A stretch of DNA of 64,000 nt from Rhodanobacter sp. FW104-R8 (GTDB taxonomy: Bacteria; Pseudomonadota; Gammaproteobacteria; Xanthomonadales; Rhodanobacteraceae). The stretch covers positions 18,083 through 82,082 of the forward strand of contig NZ_LVJR01000015.1 of NCBI RefSeq assembly GCF_001617365.1, written 5' to 3'. The notes below the pieces were generated by a model. That model did no database searches, was not told the origin of the DNA, and saw only the letters and a list, made by a program, of their open reading frames with translations. The translations under genes and the position numbers were made by a program. Numbering within the stretch: the first letter of the stretch is position 1; each line of letters begins with the position of its first letter. Below are positions 1 through 8,675 of the stretch, piece by piece.

Positions 1-509
1 TCGCGTTCGCGCGGCAGTTGCGCTGCGGCATCGGTGAGCGCCGCGTCGCCGGCGGTGCCGCGCAGCGTGTGCCAGGCGCTGCCGCTGACGCTGGGCTTGA
101 TCACCACCGATTGCCCCGCCATCGCCGCCAGCGTGTCGGGCAGCGCGGCCGCGCCGGCCAGCCGGGTGGGGATGATGGCGACGCCGTGCTGCGCCAGTTC
201 GAGCAGGTAGCGCTTGTCGCTGTTCCAGCGTAGCAGCGCGCTGTCGTTGATGGTGGGGACGCCCAGCGCATCGAGCCGGTCCAGCCAGTGCAGGAATGCC
301 GCTTGATGCTTGAAGTAGTCCCAGATGGTGCGGATCAGCACCGCGTCGAACGCCGACCAATCCACCGTCGGGTCGTTCCACACGCAGACCACCGGCGGCA
401 GCCCGAGCCGTTCCAGCGTGGCGGCCAGGTGCGCGTCGTCGGGCTGGATCGACGCATGGTCGATGGAGGTGGCGAGGGCGAGCCGGCGAGGGGCGACGGG
501 AACGGGCAT
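1..509 (-). CDS. ATP-grasp (RimK/glutathione synthetase-like) protein, 3' part beyond the window
   Basis: Reading leftward from an ATG at 509, about 169 codons are visible before the window edge, so the C-terminal part is missing. The N-terminus reads MPVPVAPRRLALATS, followed by a stretch with VLIRTIWDYF, then LRWNSDKRYLLELAQHGVAIIPT and SVVIKPSVSGSAW. This is the usual pre-ATP-grasp and ATP-grasp start (nucleotide-binding Lys in VVIKP) of the uncharacterised RimK/glutathione synthetase-like family common in Xanthomonadaceae. Such enzymes join a carboxylate to an amine or thiol using ATP; the substrate cannot be told from this. A GGAG about 8 bases upstream supports the start. It is divergent from the APC permease, with about 270 bp between them. 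Confidence 0.7.
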   Translation of the reverse strand, partial: MPVPVAPRRLALATSIDHASIQPDDAHLAATLERLGLPPVVCVWNDPTVDWSAFDAVLIRTIWDYFKHQAAFLHWLDRLDALGVPTINDSALLRWNSDKRYLLELAQHGVAIIPTRLAGAAALPDTLAAMAGQSVVIKPSVSGSAWHTLRGTAGDAALTDAAAQLPRER

Positions 510-777
510 GGCGGCATCTCCAGCAGGCGGAAAGGGCGCCCTTGCGACGGAATCGCAGGCCGAGCGTGGCGGACGGCGTCCGCTGCAGCACCCCTCGGCA
601 GCGATGGCGCCGCGCGATCGTCGCGGCGCCATGAACCGGCAGCACATGACGCACTGCCGGCGACAGTCTTCCGGTGCGGCTGCGGCTTGTCAATTTGCCG
701 GATGGCATGCCGCCGGGCACGGCCATGCGCCATGCGGGACTGGTGGAAACCGCACGGACAATGGCAAGGTAGCCGCC

Positions 778-2109
778 ATGCCGATCGAACCCGCCAACGC
801 CTATGCCCGCCGCCTGAACACCTGGGACGCTGCGATGATCGTCATCGGCGGCGTGATCGGGGCAGGCATCTTCATCACGCCGGCCACGGTGGCGCAGAAC
901 ACCTCGTCCGGTATGCAGGTGCTGGCGCTATGGGCGATCGGCGGCCTGCTGACCCTGGCTGGCGTGCTGTGCTATGGCGAGCTCGGCGCGCGGCGGCCGC
1001 AGGCGGGCGGCATCTATGTGTACCTGCGCGAGGCGTTCGGCCTGCTGCCGGCGTTCCTGTTCGGCTGGACGATGGCGCTGATCAACTACCCCGGCAGCGT
1101 GGCCGCGGTGGTGACGAAATTCGCCGTCTATTTCTGCCGGGCGCTGGGCCTCAGCCGGCTCTACGAAATGCCGGTAGCGGTCGGTGCGATCGTGTTCATC
1201 GTCAGCATCAACCTGTTCGGTATCCGCGCCGGTGCATGGATGCAGAACATCTTCACCGTGCTGAAGGTGCTGGCGATCGCGTTGCTGGTGGTGGCCGGCC
1301 TGGTGCTGGCGCAGGGCCAGTTCGGAGTGGCACTGGCGCCGGATACCACGCATCCGGTGTCGCCGTGGGCCTTTGCCGGCGCCTTGCTGCCGGTGCTGTT
1401 CGCCTACGGCGGTTTTCATTACCTCAACGACCTCGCCGGCGAAGTGCGCGACCCGCAACGCACCCTGCCGCGGGCGCTGGGCATGGGCATGGCCGGCGTG
1501 GTGCTGTGCTATGTGCTGGTCAACTTCGCGTACCTGGCCGGGCTCGGCCACGCCGGCCTCGCCACCAGCATCGCGCCGGCGGCGGACCTGATGCAGAAGC
1601 TGTTCGGCGCGCACGGCGCTACCGTGATCGAGGTCGGCATCGCCTGTTCCACCTTCGGTTACTGCAGCATCGCGATCGCCGGTGGCGCCCGCGTGCTGCA
1701 GACGATGGGCGCCGACGGCGTGTTCTTTCGCGCGACCGGGCGCGTCGATCCGCGCACGCGGGCGCCGCAGATCGCGCTGGCCGTACTCGGCGCATGGGCA
1801 ATCGTGCTGACCGTGTCAGGCAGCTTCAACCAACTGCTCAACTACACCACGGTGGGCGAGTGGCTGGGCCATGTGTTCGGCATCGGCACGCTGTTCTGGT
1901 ACCGCAAGCACTTCATCGACGATCCGGCGCCGTACCGGGTGCCGTTCTACCCGCTGCTGCCGCTGGTCTTCGTGATCACCGTGTTCGGCGTGATCGTGGC
2001 CAGCGCCATCCACGCGCCGGGCGACGCCGGCATGAGCCTGCTGATCATCGCGCTCGGCGTGCCGGTGTACTACGGATGGCAGCGCTGGACGCGGAATCGC
2101 CCGGCGTAA
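778..2109 (+). CDS. APC-superfamily amino acid permease
   Basis: A 443-residue inner-membrane protein with about 12 hydrophobic segments. The family signature lies at the first helix: AAMIVIGGVIGAGIFITPATV (residues about 19-38), the helix-breaking glycine motif of amino acid-polyamine-organocation carriers. These proteins exchange or import amino acids by proton symport; the substrate is not evident. The frame is open much further upstream, but homology begins at MPIEPANAYARRLNTWD, and an AAGG lies 5' of the ATG at 778, so this start is chosen. It is a monocistronic-looking gene between the divergent ATP-grasp gene and a REP-like palindrome. Confidence 0.85.
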   Translation: MPIEPANAYARRLNTWDAAMIVIGGVIGAGIFITPATVAQNTSSGMQVLALWAIGGLLTLAGVLCYGELGARRPQAGGIYVYLREAFGLLPAFLFGWTMALINYPGSVAAVVTKFAVYFCRALGLSRLYEMPVAVGAIVFIVSINLFGIRAGAWMQNIFTVLKVLAIALLVVAGLVLAQGQFGVALAPDTTHPVSPWAFAGALLPVLFAYGGFHYLNDLAGEVRDPQRTLPRALGMGMAGVVLCYVLVNFAYLAGLGHAGLATSIAPAADLMQKLFGAHGATVIEVGIACSTFGYCSIAIAGGARVLQTMGADGVFFRATGRVDPRTRAPQIALAVLGAWAIVLTVSGSFNQLLNYTTVGEWLGHVFGIGTLFWYRKHFIDDPAPYRVPFYPLLPLVFVITVFGVIVASAIHAPGDAGMSLLIIALGVPVYYGWQRWTRNRPA

Positions 2110-2125
2110 GGTGACCAGCTTTGTG

Positions 2126-2187
2126 GGGCGGGCACTGCCCGCCGCTGTTGCGCCATGCGGCCCAAGGCCAGCGGGCGGTGCCCGCCC
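2126..2187. repeat. REP-like imperfect palindrome between permease and GH50 gene
   Basis: A GC-rich inverted repeat: the left arm (2126-2147) contains GGGCGGGCACTGCCCGCC and the right arm (2169-2187) CAGCGGGCGGTGCCCGCCC. It sits in the 100-bp gap upstream of the GH50-like gene. It differs in sequence from the TAGGAGCCCGC family found elsewhere in the window, so it may be a second REP class. It could fold in RNA and separate the two genes transcriptionally. Confidence 0.6.
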
Positions 2188-2215
2188 TGCGAAGCGGGTC
2201 CACGTGAGGATGCTG

Positions 2216-4348
2216 ATGAAGAAATGCCATGCATGGATCTGGCTGTGCCTGTGCGGTCTCGGCGCCTGCCACGCATCGACCGCGCCGGGCGTGGCCGATC
2301 TGACAGCGCCGGATGCGGCGACCCGTGTCACTCTCGAGCACGTGCGGCGCGTCGGCAACACTGAGCGCGCCGGCGACGGCGTGGCGCAGCAGCGCTACGC
2401 GTTCCAGCCGGCGGCGCATCCGCAGGTCGTGATCGCGCCGACGAGCGGCGCATGGGACTGGTCGGGGCAGGGCGAACTTCGTCTGCGCGTACAGAACGCC
2501 ATGCCGTGGGCGGTGACGCTCGACGTGGCGATCGACGGCGCGGCGCCGGGCCAGCAGTTGCACGCGACGGTGGGCGTGCCGGCCGGGCCGGCGCAGACGC
2601 TGGTGGTTCCGCTGCAGGCGACGTCGCCGCGCGGCGAAGGCATGCAGGTGGGGCCGCCGATGCCGTTCGACGAGCACGGCCGGCCGACCCTGCTGGCGAC
2701 CACGGTGCAGGGCAGGCTGGACCTGCGCAAGGTCGGCGCGATCCGGCTCGGCGTGCCGGCGCCGCAGGCCGCGCAGATTTTGCTGTTCGGCCGCATCGAC
2801 GTGGCGCCGGGCGCGGCCACCCTGCGCGACGCCTACGCCGGCATCGTCGACCGCTACGGGCAATACACCCGCGGCCGCTGGCCGGAGAAGATCGGTTCCG
2901 ACGCCGCGCTGCGCACGGCGGTGCAGGCGAAGCCGGCCGTGGTGCAGAACGCCGGATTGGATGCGTATGGAGGACGTCTGGACGTCCAGAGCCTCGATCG
3001 TACCGGCTGGTTCCACACGCAGAAGCGGGACGGCCGCTGGCGCCTGGTGACACCCGGCGGCCACGCCTTCTTCTCGCTCGGCGTCAATGTGGCCATCACC
3101 GACGGCGGGCGCAGCTACGTGGAGGGGCGCGGGTTCATGTTCGACGGACTGCCGCCCGACCGTGGCGGGTGGGCCGCGTTCTACGGCAGCGACGACAGCC
3201 GCCGCCAGGAGCAGGGCGCCAGCCGTGGCATCGGCTACAACCACGGCCGCTGGTTCGATTTCTACGCGGCGAACCTGTATCGCGTCGATGGCAGCAACTG
3301 GCTCGCCGCATGGCGCACACGCACGCTGGACCGGCTGCAGGCCTGGGGCTTCAACACCATCGGCAACTGGAGCGACGACGCGCTGGGCCAGGCGCACCGG
3401 TTGCCGTACACGCGCTCGATCGAAGTCGCCGGCGATTACGCCAATGTCGCCAGCGGCTACGACTACTGGGGCCGCATGCCCGATCCGTTCGACCCGCGCT
3501 TCGTGCAGGCCGCCGAGCGTGCAGCGGTCAAGGCCAGCGAAGGCGTGCGCGACGATCCCTGGCTGCTCGGCTACTTCGCCGACAACGAACTGGCCTGGGC
3601 CGGCAGCGGCCCGCAAGGCCGCTGGGGCTTGGCGCTGGGCACGCTGGCTGGCGACGCGAAGAGTCCCGCCAAGCAGGCCTTTATCGCGCTGCTGCGCCAA
3701 CAGTACGTGGCGCCGGAAACGCTGGCCGCGGCGTGGGGCATCGCACTCACCTCATGGGACACGCTCGACGCCACCGGCTTCGCCGCACCCGCGCCGAACG
3801 AGGCGCACCCGGCGATCGAGCGCGACTACAGCGCGTGGCTGCGCCGCTACGCCGACACCTATTTCCGCACCGTGGCGGAAGCGATCCGCCGCCACGACCC
3901 GCACCACCTGTTCCTCGGCGGCCGCTTCGCGGTGAACACGCCCGAAGCCGTCGCGGCCTGCGCGCAGTACTGCGACGTGGTCAGCTTCAACGTCTACGCC
4001 GACCTGCCGCAGCACGGCTTCGACGCGGTGGCGATGCGTCAACTGGACAAGCCGGTGCTGATCGGCGAGTTCCACTTCGGCTCCGATGATCGCGGCCCGT
4101 TCGGCAAGGGCGTGGTGTCGGTATGGAACGAGCAGCAGCGCGGTGAAGCCTATGCGAAGTTCATCGCCGCGGCGGCAAGCGATCCCGTCATCGTCGGCGC
4201 GCACTGGTTCGACTACGTGGATCAGCCGGTCACCGGGCGCCTGCTTGATGGCGAGAATTCGCATATCGGCCTGGTGGGCATCACCGACATTCCGTTCGGC
4301 GGGTTCGTGGAGGCGGTGACGCTGGCGAACCGACGAGTGCGACCATGA
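2216..4348 (+). CDS. GH50-like (beta-agarase/galactosidase-type) lipoprotein glycoside hydrolase
   Basis: A 710-residue exported protein. The signal peptide ends in the lipobox LGAC (MKKCHAWIWLCLCGLGAC), so it is probably lipid-anchored, perhaps at the outer membrane. The N-terminal ~250 residues look like a beta-sandwich; the rest is a TIM-barrel hydrolase with GGHAFFSLGVN, YFADNELAW (Glu458, likely acid/base) and VLIGEFHFG (Glu618, likely nucleophile), a pattern typical of clan-A GH50 agarases. GH50 enzymes release sugars from beta-galactan or agar-type chains; the exact substrate is inferred only. Of the two nearby ATGs (2210, 2216), the second has GAGG at proper spacing. It may supply galactose to the catabolic operon that starts further right. 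Confidence 0.75.
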   Translation: MKKCHAWIWLCLCGLGACHASTAPGVADLTAPDAATRVTLEHVRRVGNTERAGDGVAQQRYAFQPAAHPQVVIAPTSGAWDWSGQGELRLRVQNAMPWAVTLDVAIDGAAPGQQLHATVGVPAGPAQTLVVPLQATSPRGEGMQVGPPMPFDEHGRPTLLATTVQGRLDLRKVGAIRLGVPAPQAAQILLFGRIDVAPGAATLRDAYAGIVDRYGQYTRGRWPEKIGSDAALRTAVQAKPAVVQNAGLDAYGGRLDVQSLDRTGWFHTQKRDGRWRLVTPGGHAFFSLGVNVAITDGGRSYVEGRGFMFDGLPPDRGGWAAFYGSDDSRRQEQGASRGIGYNHGRWFDFYAANLYRVDGSNWLAAWRTRTLDRLQAWGFNTIGNWSDDALGQAHRLPYTRSIEVAGDYANVASGYDYWGRMPDPFDPRFVQAAERAAVKASEGVRDDPWLLGYFADNELAWAGSGPQGRWGLALGTLAGDAKSPAKQAFIALLRQQYVAPETLAAAWGIALTSWDTLDATGFAAPAPNEAHPAIERDYSAWLRRYADTYFRTVAEAIRRHDPHHLFLGGRFAVNTPEAVAACAQYCDVVSFNVYADLPQHGFDAVAMRQLDKPVLIGEFHFGSDDRGPFGKGVVSVWNEQQRGEAYAKFIAAAASDPVIVGAHWFDYVDQPVTGRLLDGENSHIGLVGITDIPFGGFVEAVTLANRRVRP

Positions 4349-4432
4349 CCAGGGGTACTCAGCGAGGCGGTCTGCAGTGTGTCGTGGGAGTAAAGTGAGT
4401 CTGATATTGCTTGGATCTCAAGGGGGCAAAGC

Positions 4433-5356
4433 GTGACCCAGATAGCCGAATTGAACAGCCGGCTTCAAGAGTGCCAGCAGATTTACCAACGAGTGATTGG
4501 CATGGCAGGGGACTTGGCTGGCCTAAGGGTTTCGGACATCCCTACGGATCGACGCGTTGCGTTTGCCAATGACGTTTGTAGTCTCTCTCTTGCCCTCATC
4601 GCTTTGGGCCGCCTCCTTGTCGCCAAGAACCTATCCGAGGCAATAGGTGAAGTGGCGTCGGGACCATGGAAGTTCTATCGGGAGGTCATTGAGCCCAATA
4701 AGAGTCATATCGCCCGGCTAGCATCTGACATATTGCAAGCCATCGGCTATGACATCAGGCAAGAACACATCGAGTTGGGCGGCAAGGGCGACAAGGTCGC
4801 TAATATCCTATTCAGTGGCCTTGATTATTGGCGCTTGGATGACAGCGAGTACACGGAACAGGAGCTCGATGAGGTTGAACAGGTGCTTCAGGCTCCATGG
4901 TTTGCTCCTGATCGTTGGATTCAGAATGCTTCCAAGGTCTTGCCGGTATTAGGCCCAAAAGCAAAACAGGTGATGCCTAGTTCCTTGCGCATTCGAATCG
5001 AGGAGCTAACTCGGTGCTACCTGTTCGACAACCACCTTTCGGTCATTGCGCTTGCTCGGGCGATTCTTGAGTACGCCCTCATTGATCGAGCTTCGAAACT
5101 TGGGATCAACCCAAAGAAGCAGGATCAACAGAAACCAGAATACAAAAGACTCGGCAGGTTGGTGGAAGAAGTTGCCGAAAGTCGGCCTGAGCTCAAGAAC
5201 GCAATGGAGCAGATTGTCGAGGCAGGCAACAGAACGCTCCATCCAAGAAAAGATCGAGAGCACATTATGCTGCTTCCTGAATATCTGAGGGGGCAGGCAT
5301 TTTGTTCCATACAGGCAATCCATCAGGTCGTCCACGAACTCTATTTGAGCAAGTGA
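4433..5356 (+). CDS. DUF4145-like hypothetical protein, lower GC than its neighbours
   Basis: A 307-residue soluble protein with no signal peptide or membrane helix. The C-terminal third (about 185-300) contains ARAILEYALIDRASKLGI, then LVEEVAE and a late AGNRTLHP. This arrangement of a helical RAILE segment and a G-N-x-x-H-type end resembles DUF4145 domains, which often accompany restriction and defence proteins. Function is not known. A GTG start at 4433 is preceded by a strong AAGGGGG. The gene has clearly more A/T and a different codon choice from its neighbours, which suggests recent transfer. It stands alone between the GH50-like gene and a convergent polymerase gene. Confidence 0.6.
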   Translation: MTQIAELNSRLQECQQIYQRVIGMAGDLAGLRVSDIPTDRRVAFANDVCSLSLALIALGRLLVAKNLSEAIGEVASGPWKFYREVIEPNKSHIARLASDILQAIGYDIRQEHIELGGKGDKVANILFSGLDYWRLDDSEYTEQELDEVEQVLQAPWFAPDRWIQNASKVLPVLGPKAKQVMPSSLRIRIEELTRCYLFDNHLSVIALARAILEYALIDRASKLGINPKKQDQQKPEYKRLGRLVEEVAESRPELKNAMEQIVEAGNRTLHPRKDREHIMLLPEYLRGQAFCSIQAIHQVVHELYLSK

Positions 5357-5410
5357 CTGGGTGCGAATGTTGGGTGCTATATCAGCTGGTATCGGTTGTG
5401 CCGCGGGTAA

Positions 5411-6826
5411 TCACGGTGATGATTTGTCTGGTCCGTGGCGCGAACGTTCGCGCTGCCGGTGCGTCTGCTCGGTCATCGCCTTGAACCGATTCAGTGATTG
5501 CAGCCACAGTGCGTCATGGCTGGCCTCGTTCTCGCTGCCGGCATCGGGCACGCGGTTGAACGGGATGCGCATCGGCGCGGCGTCGTGTTCCAGCGCCAGC
5601 TGCATGCTGCCGAAGTAGAGCTTGTTGTAGCCGAACTTCGCATTGATGCGGTCGACGAGCGCGTCGACGCGACCTGTGTCGTGCGTCGGCGCGAACAGCG
5701 AGCCACTGCTCTGCGTGCGCGGCACCAGACGCATCAAAGTCACGCTGACCGATAATGGCGTGGTGTTCACCGGACCAGGCCACTCCCGCGCATCCTGCGC
5801 TCGTGGCACTCGGGCATCCATGCCCAGCGGTAGCGGCCGGCGACGATTGCCGCTGTCGAGCATACCGTTCAACAGGCGCAGCAGTTCGCGGCTGTCGTCG
5901 GTGGGGTCGAAGGCGAGGTCGCGTTCCCAGCGCTGGTCGTGGCCGATGAAGCGGATGCGCACGGCCATCGCACCGCTGAGCATCTCTTCGCGTCGCATGC
6001 GCATGGCCGCCTTCACCAGCAGCTTCTTCAGGACCGCGCGGGCGCCGTCGGGGGTGCGTAGTTCCGGGCCCAGCACGTGCGAGTGGCCGATCGAGCCGCG
6101 TTCGGTGGGCGCGGTCGGCAGCCAGGCGCCGCGCAGCAGGCCCCACATGCGCTCGCCCTCGATGCCGCCCCAGACGCGGCGCAGTACCAGCTTCGAAGCG
6201 GCGGTGAGCTGGGCCACGGTGGTGATGCCGGCGTCATGCAGGCGCGCTTCCATCGACGGGCCGATGCCGCACAGGTCGCGCAGTGCCAACCCATGCAGCG
6301 CGTGCGGCAGGTCGGCTTGTTCGATCACGGTGAGGCCGTCGGGCTTGCGCATGTCCGAGGCGGTCTTGGCGAGGAAGTCGTTCGGGGCGATGCCGATCGA
6401 GCAGCGGATCGCGCCGCCCGGCGCGGCCAGTGCGATCTCTTCTTTCACCTGTTGCGCGATCTGCTCGGCGACTTCGCGCCGGCGCTGGCGGCCGACCAGC
6501 TCGCAGGCCACCTCGTCGATCGAGCCGACGCGGGCGATCGGAATGGCGTGGTCGATCGCCTCGATCAGCCGGTGGTGCCAGACCACATAGCGTTCCGGCC
6601 GCGCGACGCGGATGACGATGCCGGGGCACAGCCGGCGCGCTTCGCGCACCATGGTGCCGGTGCCCACGCCGAATGCCTTGGCCTCGTAGCTGGCGGCGAT
6701 CAGGCTGGTGGTTTCGGCGGCCACCGGCGCCACGCCGACCGGGCGGCCGCGCAGCGACGGCTCCTCGTGCTGCTCGACCGAGGCGAAGTAGCTGTTGAAG
6801 TCGACGAACAGGCTGCGCAGGCTCAT
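5411..6826 (-). CDS. Y-family DNA polymerase (DinB/UmuC/ImuB-like)
   Basis: A 471-residue translesion polymerase-type protein. The catalytic metal ligands of the family are visible: Asp9 in LFVDFNSYFASVEQ, and Asp104-Glu105 in RVGSIDEVACE (the canonical SIDE box). Little-finger and thumb regions follow (DLCGIGPSMEARLHDAGITTVAQL is the helix-hairpin-helix). Such enzymes copy damaged DNA in the cytoplasm. It is longer than DinB (about 350 residues) and has no umuD, imuA or dnaE2 next to it, so its sub-family is unclear. The start is the ATG at 6826, where homology begins; the frame is open further upstream. Confidence 0.8.
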   Translation of the reverse strand: MSLRSLFVDFNSYFASVEQHEEPSLRGRPVGVAPVAAETTSLIAASYEAKAFGVGTGTMVREARRLCPGIVIRVARPERYVVWHHRLIEAIDHAIPIARVGSIDEVACELVGRQRRREVAEQIAQQVKEEIALAAPGGAIRCSIGIAPNDFLAKTASDMRKPDGLTVIEQADLPHALHGLALRDLCGIGPSMEARLHDAGITTVAQLTAASKLVLRRVWGGIEGERMWGLLRGAWLPTAPTERGSIGHSHVLGPELRTPDGARAVLKKLLVKAAMRMRREEMLSGAMAVRIRFIGHDQRWERDLAFDPTDDSRELLRLLNGMLDSGNRRRPLPLGMDARVPRAQDAREWPGPVNTTPLSVSVTLMRLVPRTQSSGSLFAPTHDTGRVDALVDRINAKFGYNKLYFGSMQLALEHDAAPMRIPFNRVPDAGSENEASHDALWLQSLNRFKAMTEQTHRQRERSRHGPDKSSP

Positions 6827-7234
6827 GGCACGTCTCGTAAGCGGCCCGATGATATAGCGCGGGCGGATCTCGCTGTGGGAGACGCCGCGCCGGTTGCGGC
6901 GGAGCCGGCTACGCTGGCGCTCCCTGGGGAGAGCGACGGCATGGGAATGCCGCCTGGCGGTTGCATCCCCTGGCAAGCCGTCGAAATTCGCGTGGTGGAG
7001 GCAGGGTGGCACGCCGTTCGCCGCGATGGGGTGTCATCGCGCGTGACTCTTGCACCATGAATCGCTTCTTTCGTGTGCGGCATCAACCGGTGCGCGCACG
7101 CCGCGCAGCGGATGGTGCGCCGGTACGGAATCGTCCTGCTTCGCTATCGTGAACAACGATTCCCGGGTGATACCCGCTCCGCGCATTCGCATACCGCAAC
7201 ACCAGGCCTGACAACGGCGAATTTCAACAGCCTG
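6827..7234. other. Gene-free stretch upstream of the polymerase gene
   Basis: About 400 bp between the polymerase start (leftward) and the MFS gene stop (also leftward). I see no convincing coding sequence in either direction, only GC-driven open frames without recognisable protein texture. It should hold the polymerase promoter and the terminator of the galactose operon. A weak CGGGT/ACCCG hairpin near 7165 is the only structure noted. Confidence 0.5.
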
Positions 7235-8626
7235 TTAGCGACCGATCTCGCGCAGCGGCTTGCCGTGCATCAGGTTGCGTTCGATCTGCTCCAGCGTCAC
7301 ACCCTTGGTCTCCGGCACCAGCCACAGGGTGAGGCCGATGAACAGGATGTTGAGCGAGGCATAGAGCCAGAATGTATGGGCGTTGCCGATGCCGTTGAGC
7401 AGGCTCAGGAAGGTGGCGCCCACGATCATGTTGGCGATCCAGTTGGTGAAGGTGGAGCAGCCGATGCCGAAGTCGCGACCCTTGAGCGGCTGGATCTCCG
7501 AGCACAGCGTCCACACCAGCGGGCCGGCCGACATGGCGAAGCCGACGATGAACATCAGCAGCATCGCCACCGTGAAGATCTGCTCGGCATGACTGCCGAT
7601 GCCGCCATGCATCATTGCGCCGACCACGCCCAGGCCCGCGGCCATCACCGCGAAACCGGTGTAGAGGATCGGTTTGCGGCCCCAGCGGTCGATCAGCGCG
7701 ATGGCGATAAAAGTGGCCAGGACGTTGGTCAGGCCCACCAGCGCGGTGAACCACATCTGTGCGGCCGTGTCGTAGCCCATCGTCTGGAAAATCCGCGGCG
7801 CGTAGTACATGACCACGTTCATGCCGGTGAACTGCTGCATGAGCTGGAGCAACACGCCGAGCCCGACCGAACGGCGGAAATTGCGGTTCTCCAGGAACAG
7901 GTGCCAGCCGCGCTGGGGCGTCCTCAGCTGCTCCTCGATGTCGGCCGCCTCGCGCAGAACCACGGCCTCGTCGCCGCGTAGGCGACGCAGCACGCCGATG
8001 GCTTCATCGCGGCGGCCGCGCATCATCAGCCAGCGTGGGCTATCCGGCAGCAGCAGCACGCCGAGCAGGAACAATGCGCCCGGGATCGCGATTACGCCGA
8101 GCATCCAGCGCCAGGCTCCGGTGTAGCTCAGCGCCGTGTCGGAGAGGAACGCCACCAGGATGCCGATGGTAATCATCAGCTGGTAGGTGGAGATCATTGC
8201 GCCGCGGATGCGTTCCGGTGCCACCTCGGCCAGGTACAACGGTGCGGTGAAGGTGGCCACGCCGATCGCAAGGCCCAGCACCAGGCGTGCGGCGATAAGC
8301 GTGTCGGGCGACCAGGCCAGGCCGGACAGCAGCGAACCCAGCACGAACAACACCGCACCCAGGATCAGCGAGCGCTTGCGCCCCAGCGCGGCGGATAGCC
8401 AGCTGGCCCCGACTGCGCCGACCGCCGCGCCAAACATCATCGAACTCACGATCCATTCGATGACGTGGTCGCTTACGGAAAAATCGTTCTGGATGAACTG
8501 GGTGGCGCCCGAGATGACGCCGATGTCCAGACCGAACATCAGCCCCGCCAGCGCGGCGAGCACGCAGGTGAAGACGACCGTGGTCCTGGACTGCATGGCT
8601 GGAGCTGCGATGACGTGGGTGTTCAT
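7235..8626 (-). CDS. MFS sugar porter (GalP/XylE-like hexose:H+ symporter)
   Basis: A 463-residue inner-membrane carrier with 12 predicted helices. Sugar-porter signatures are present: the duplicated loop motifs ALGRKRSL and IDRWGRKPI, PDSPRWLMMRGRR after helix 6, and PETKGVTLEQIE at the C-terminus. It most likely brings galactose (or another hexose/pentose) into the cytoplasm. It is the last gene of the leftward operon dgoR-dgoK-dgoA-dgoD-SDR-SMP30-MFS, about 50 bp after the lactonase gene. The chosen start MNTHVIAAPA at 8626 fits the family length. Galactose as substrate is inferred from the operon. Confidence 0.85.
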   Translation of the reverse strand: MNTHVIAAPAMQSRTTVVFTCVLAALAGLMFGLDIGVISGATQFIQNDFSVSDHVIEWIVSSMMFGAAVGAVGASWLSAALGRKRSLILGAVLFVLGSLLSGLAWSPDTLIAARLVLGLAIGVATFTAPLYLAEVAPERIRGAMISTYQLMITIGILVAFLSDTALSYTGAWRWMLGVIAIPGALFLLGVLLLPDSPRWLMMRGRRDEAIGVLRRLRGDEAVVLREAADIEEQLRTPQRGWHLFLENRNFRRSVGLGVLLQLMQQFTGMNVVMYYAPRIFQTMGYDTAAQMWFTALVGLTNVLATFIAIALIDRWGRKPILYTGFAVMAAGLGVVGAMMHGGIGSHAEQIFTVAMLLMFIVGFAMSAGPLVWTLCSEIQPLKGRDFGIGCSTFTNWIANMIVGATFLSLLNGIGNAHTFWLYASLNILFIGLTLWLVPETKGVTLEQIERNLMHGKPLREIGR

Positions 8627-8675
8627 AGGGTGTGTTTCCCCGGTAGGCGGTATGGAGGGCGGCGGCTGGTGCCGC

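Noticed and set aside
6823..7234. Short open frames upstream of the polymerase gene
   Set aside because: They have random-looking Ser/Arg/Ala composition with no ribosome-binding site or family resemblance.
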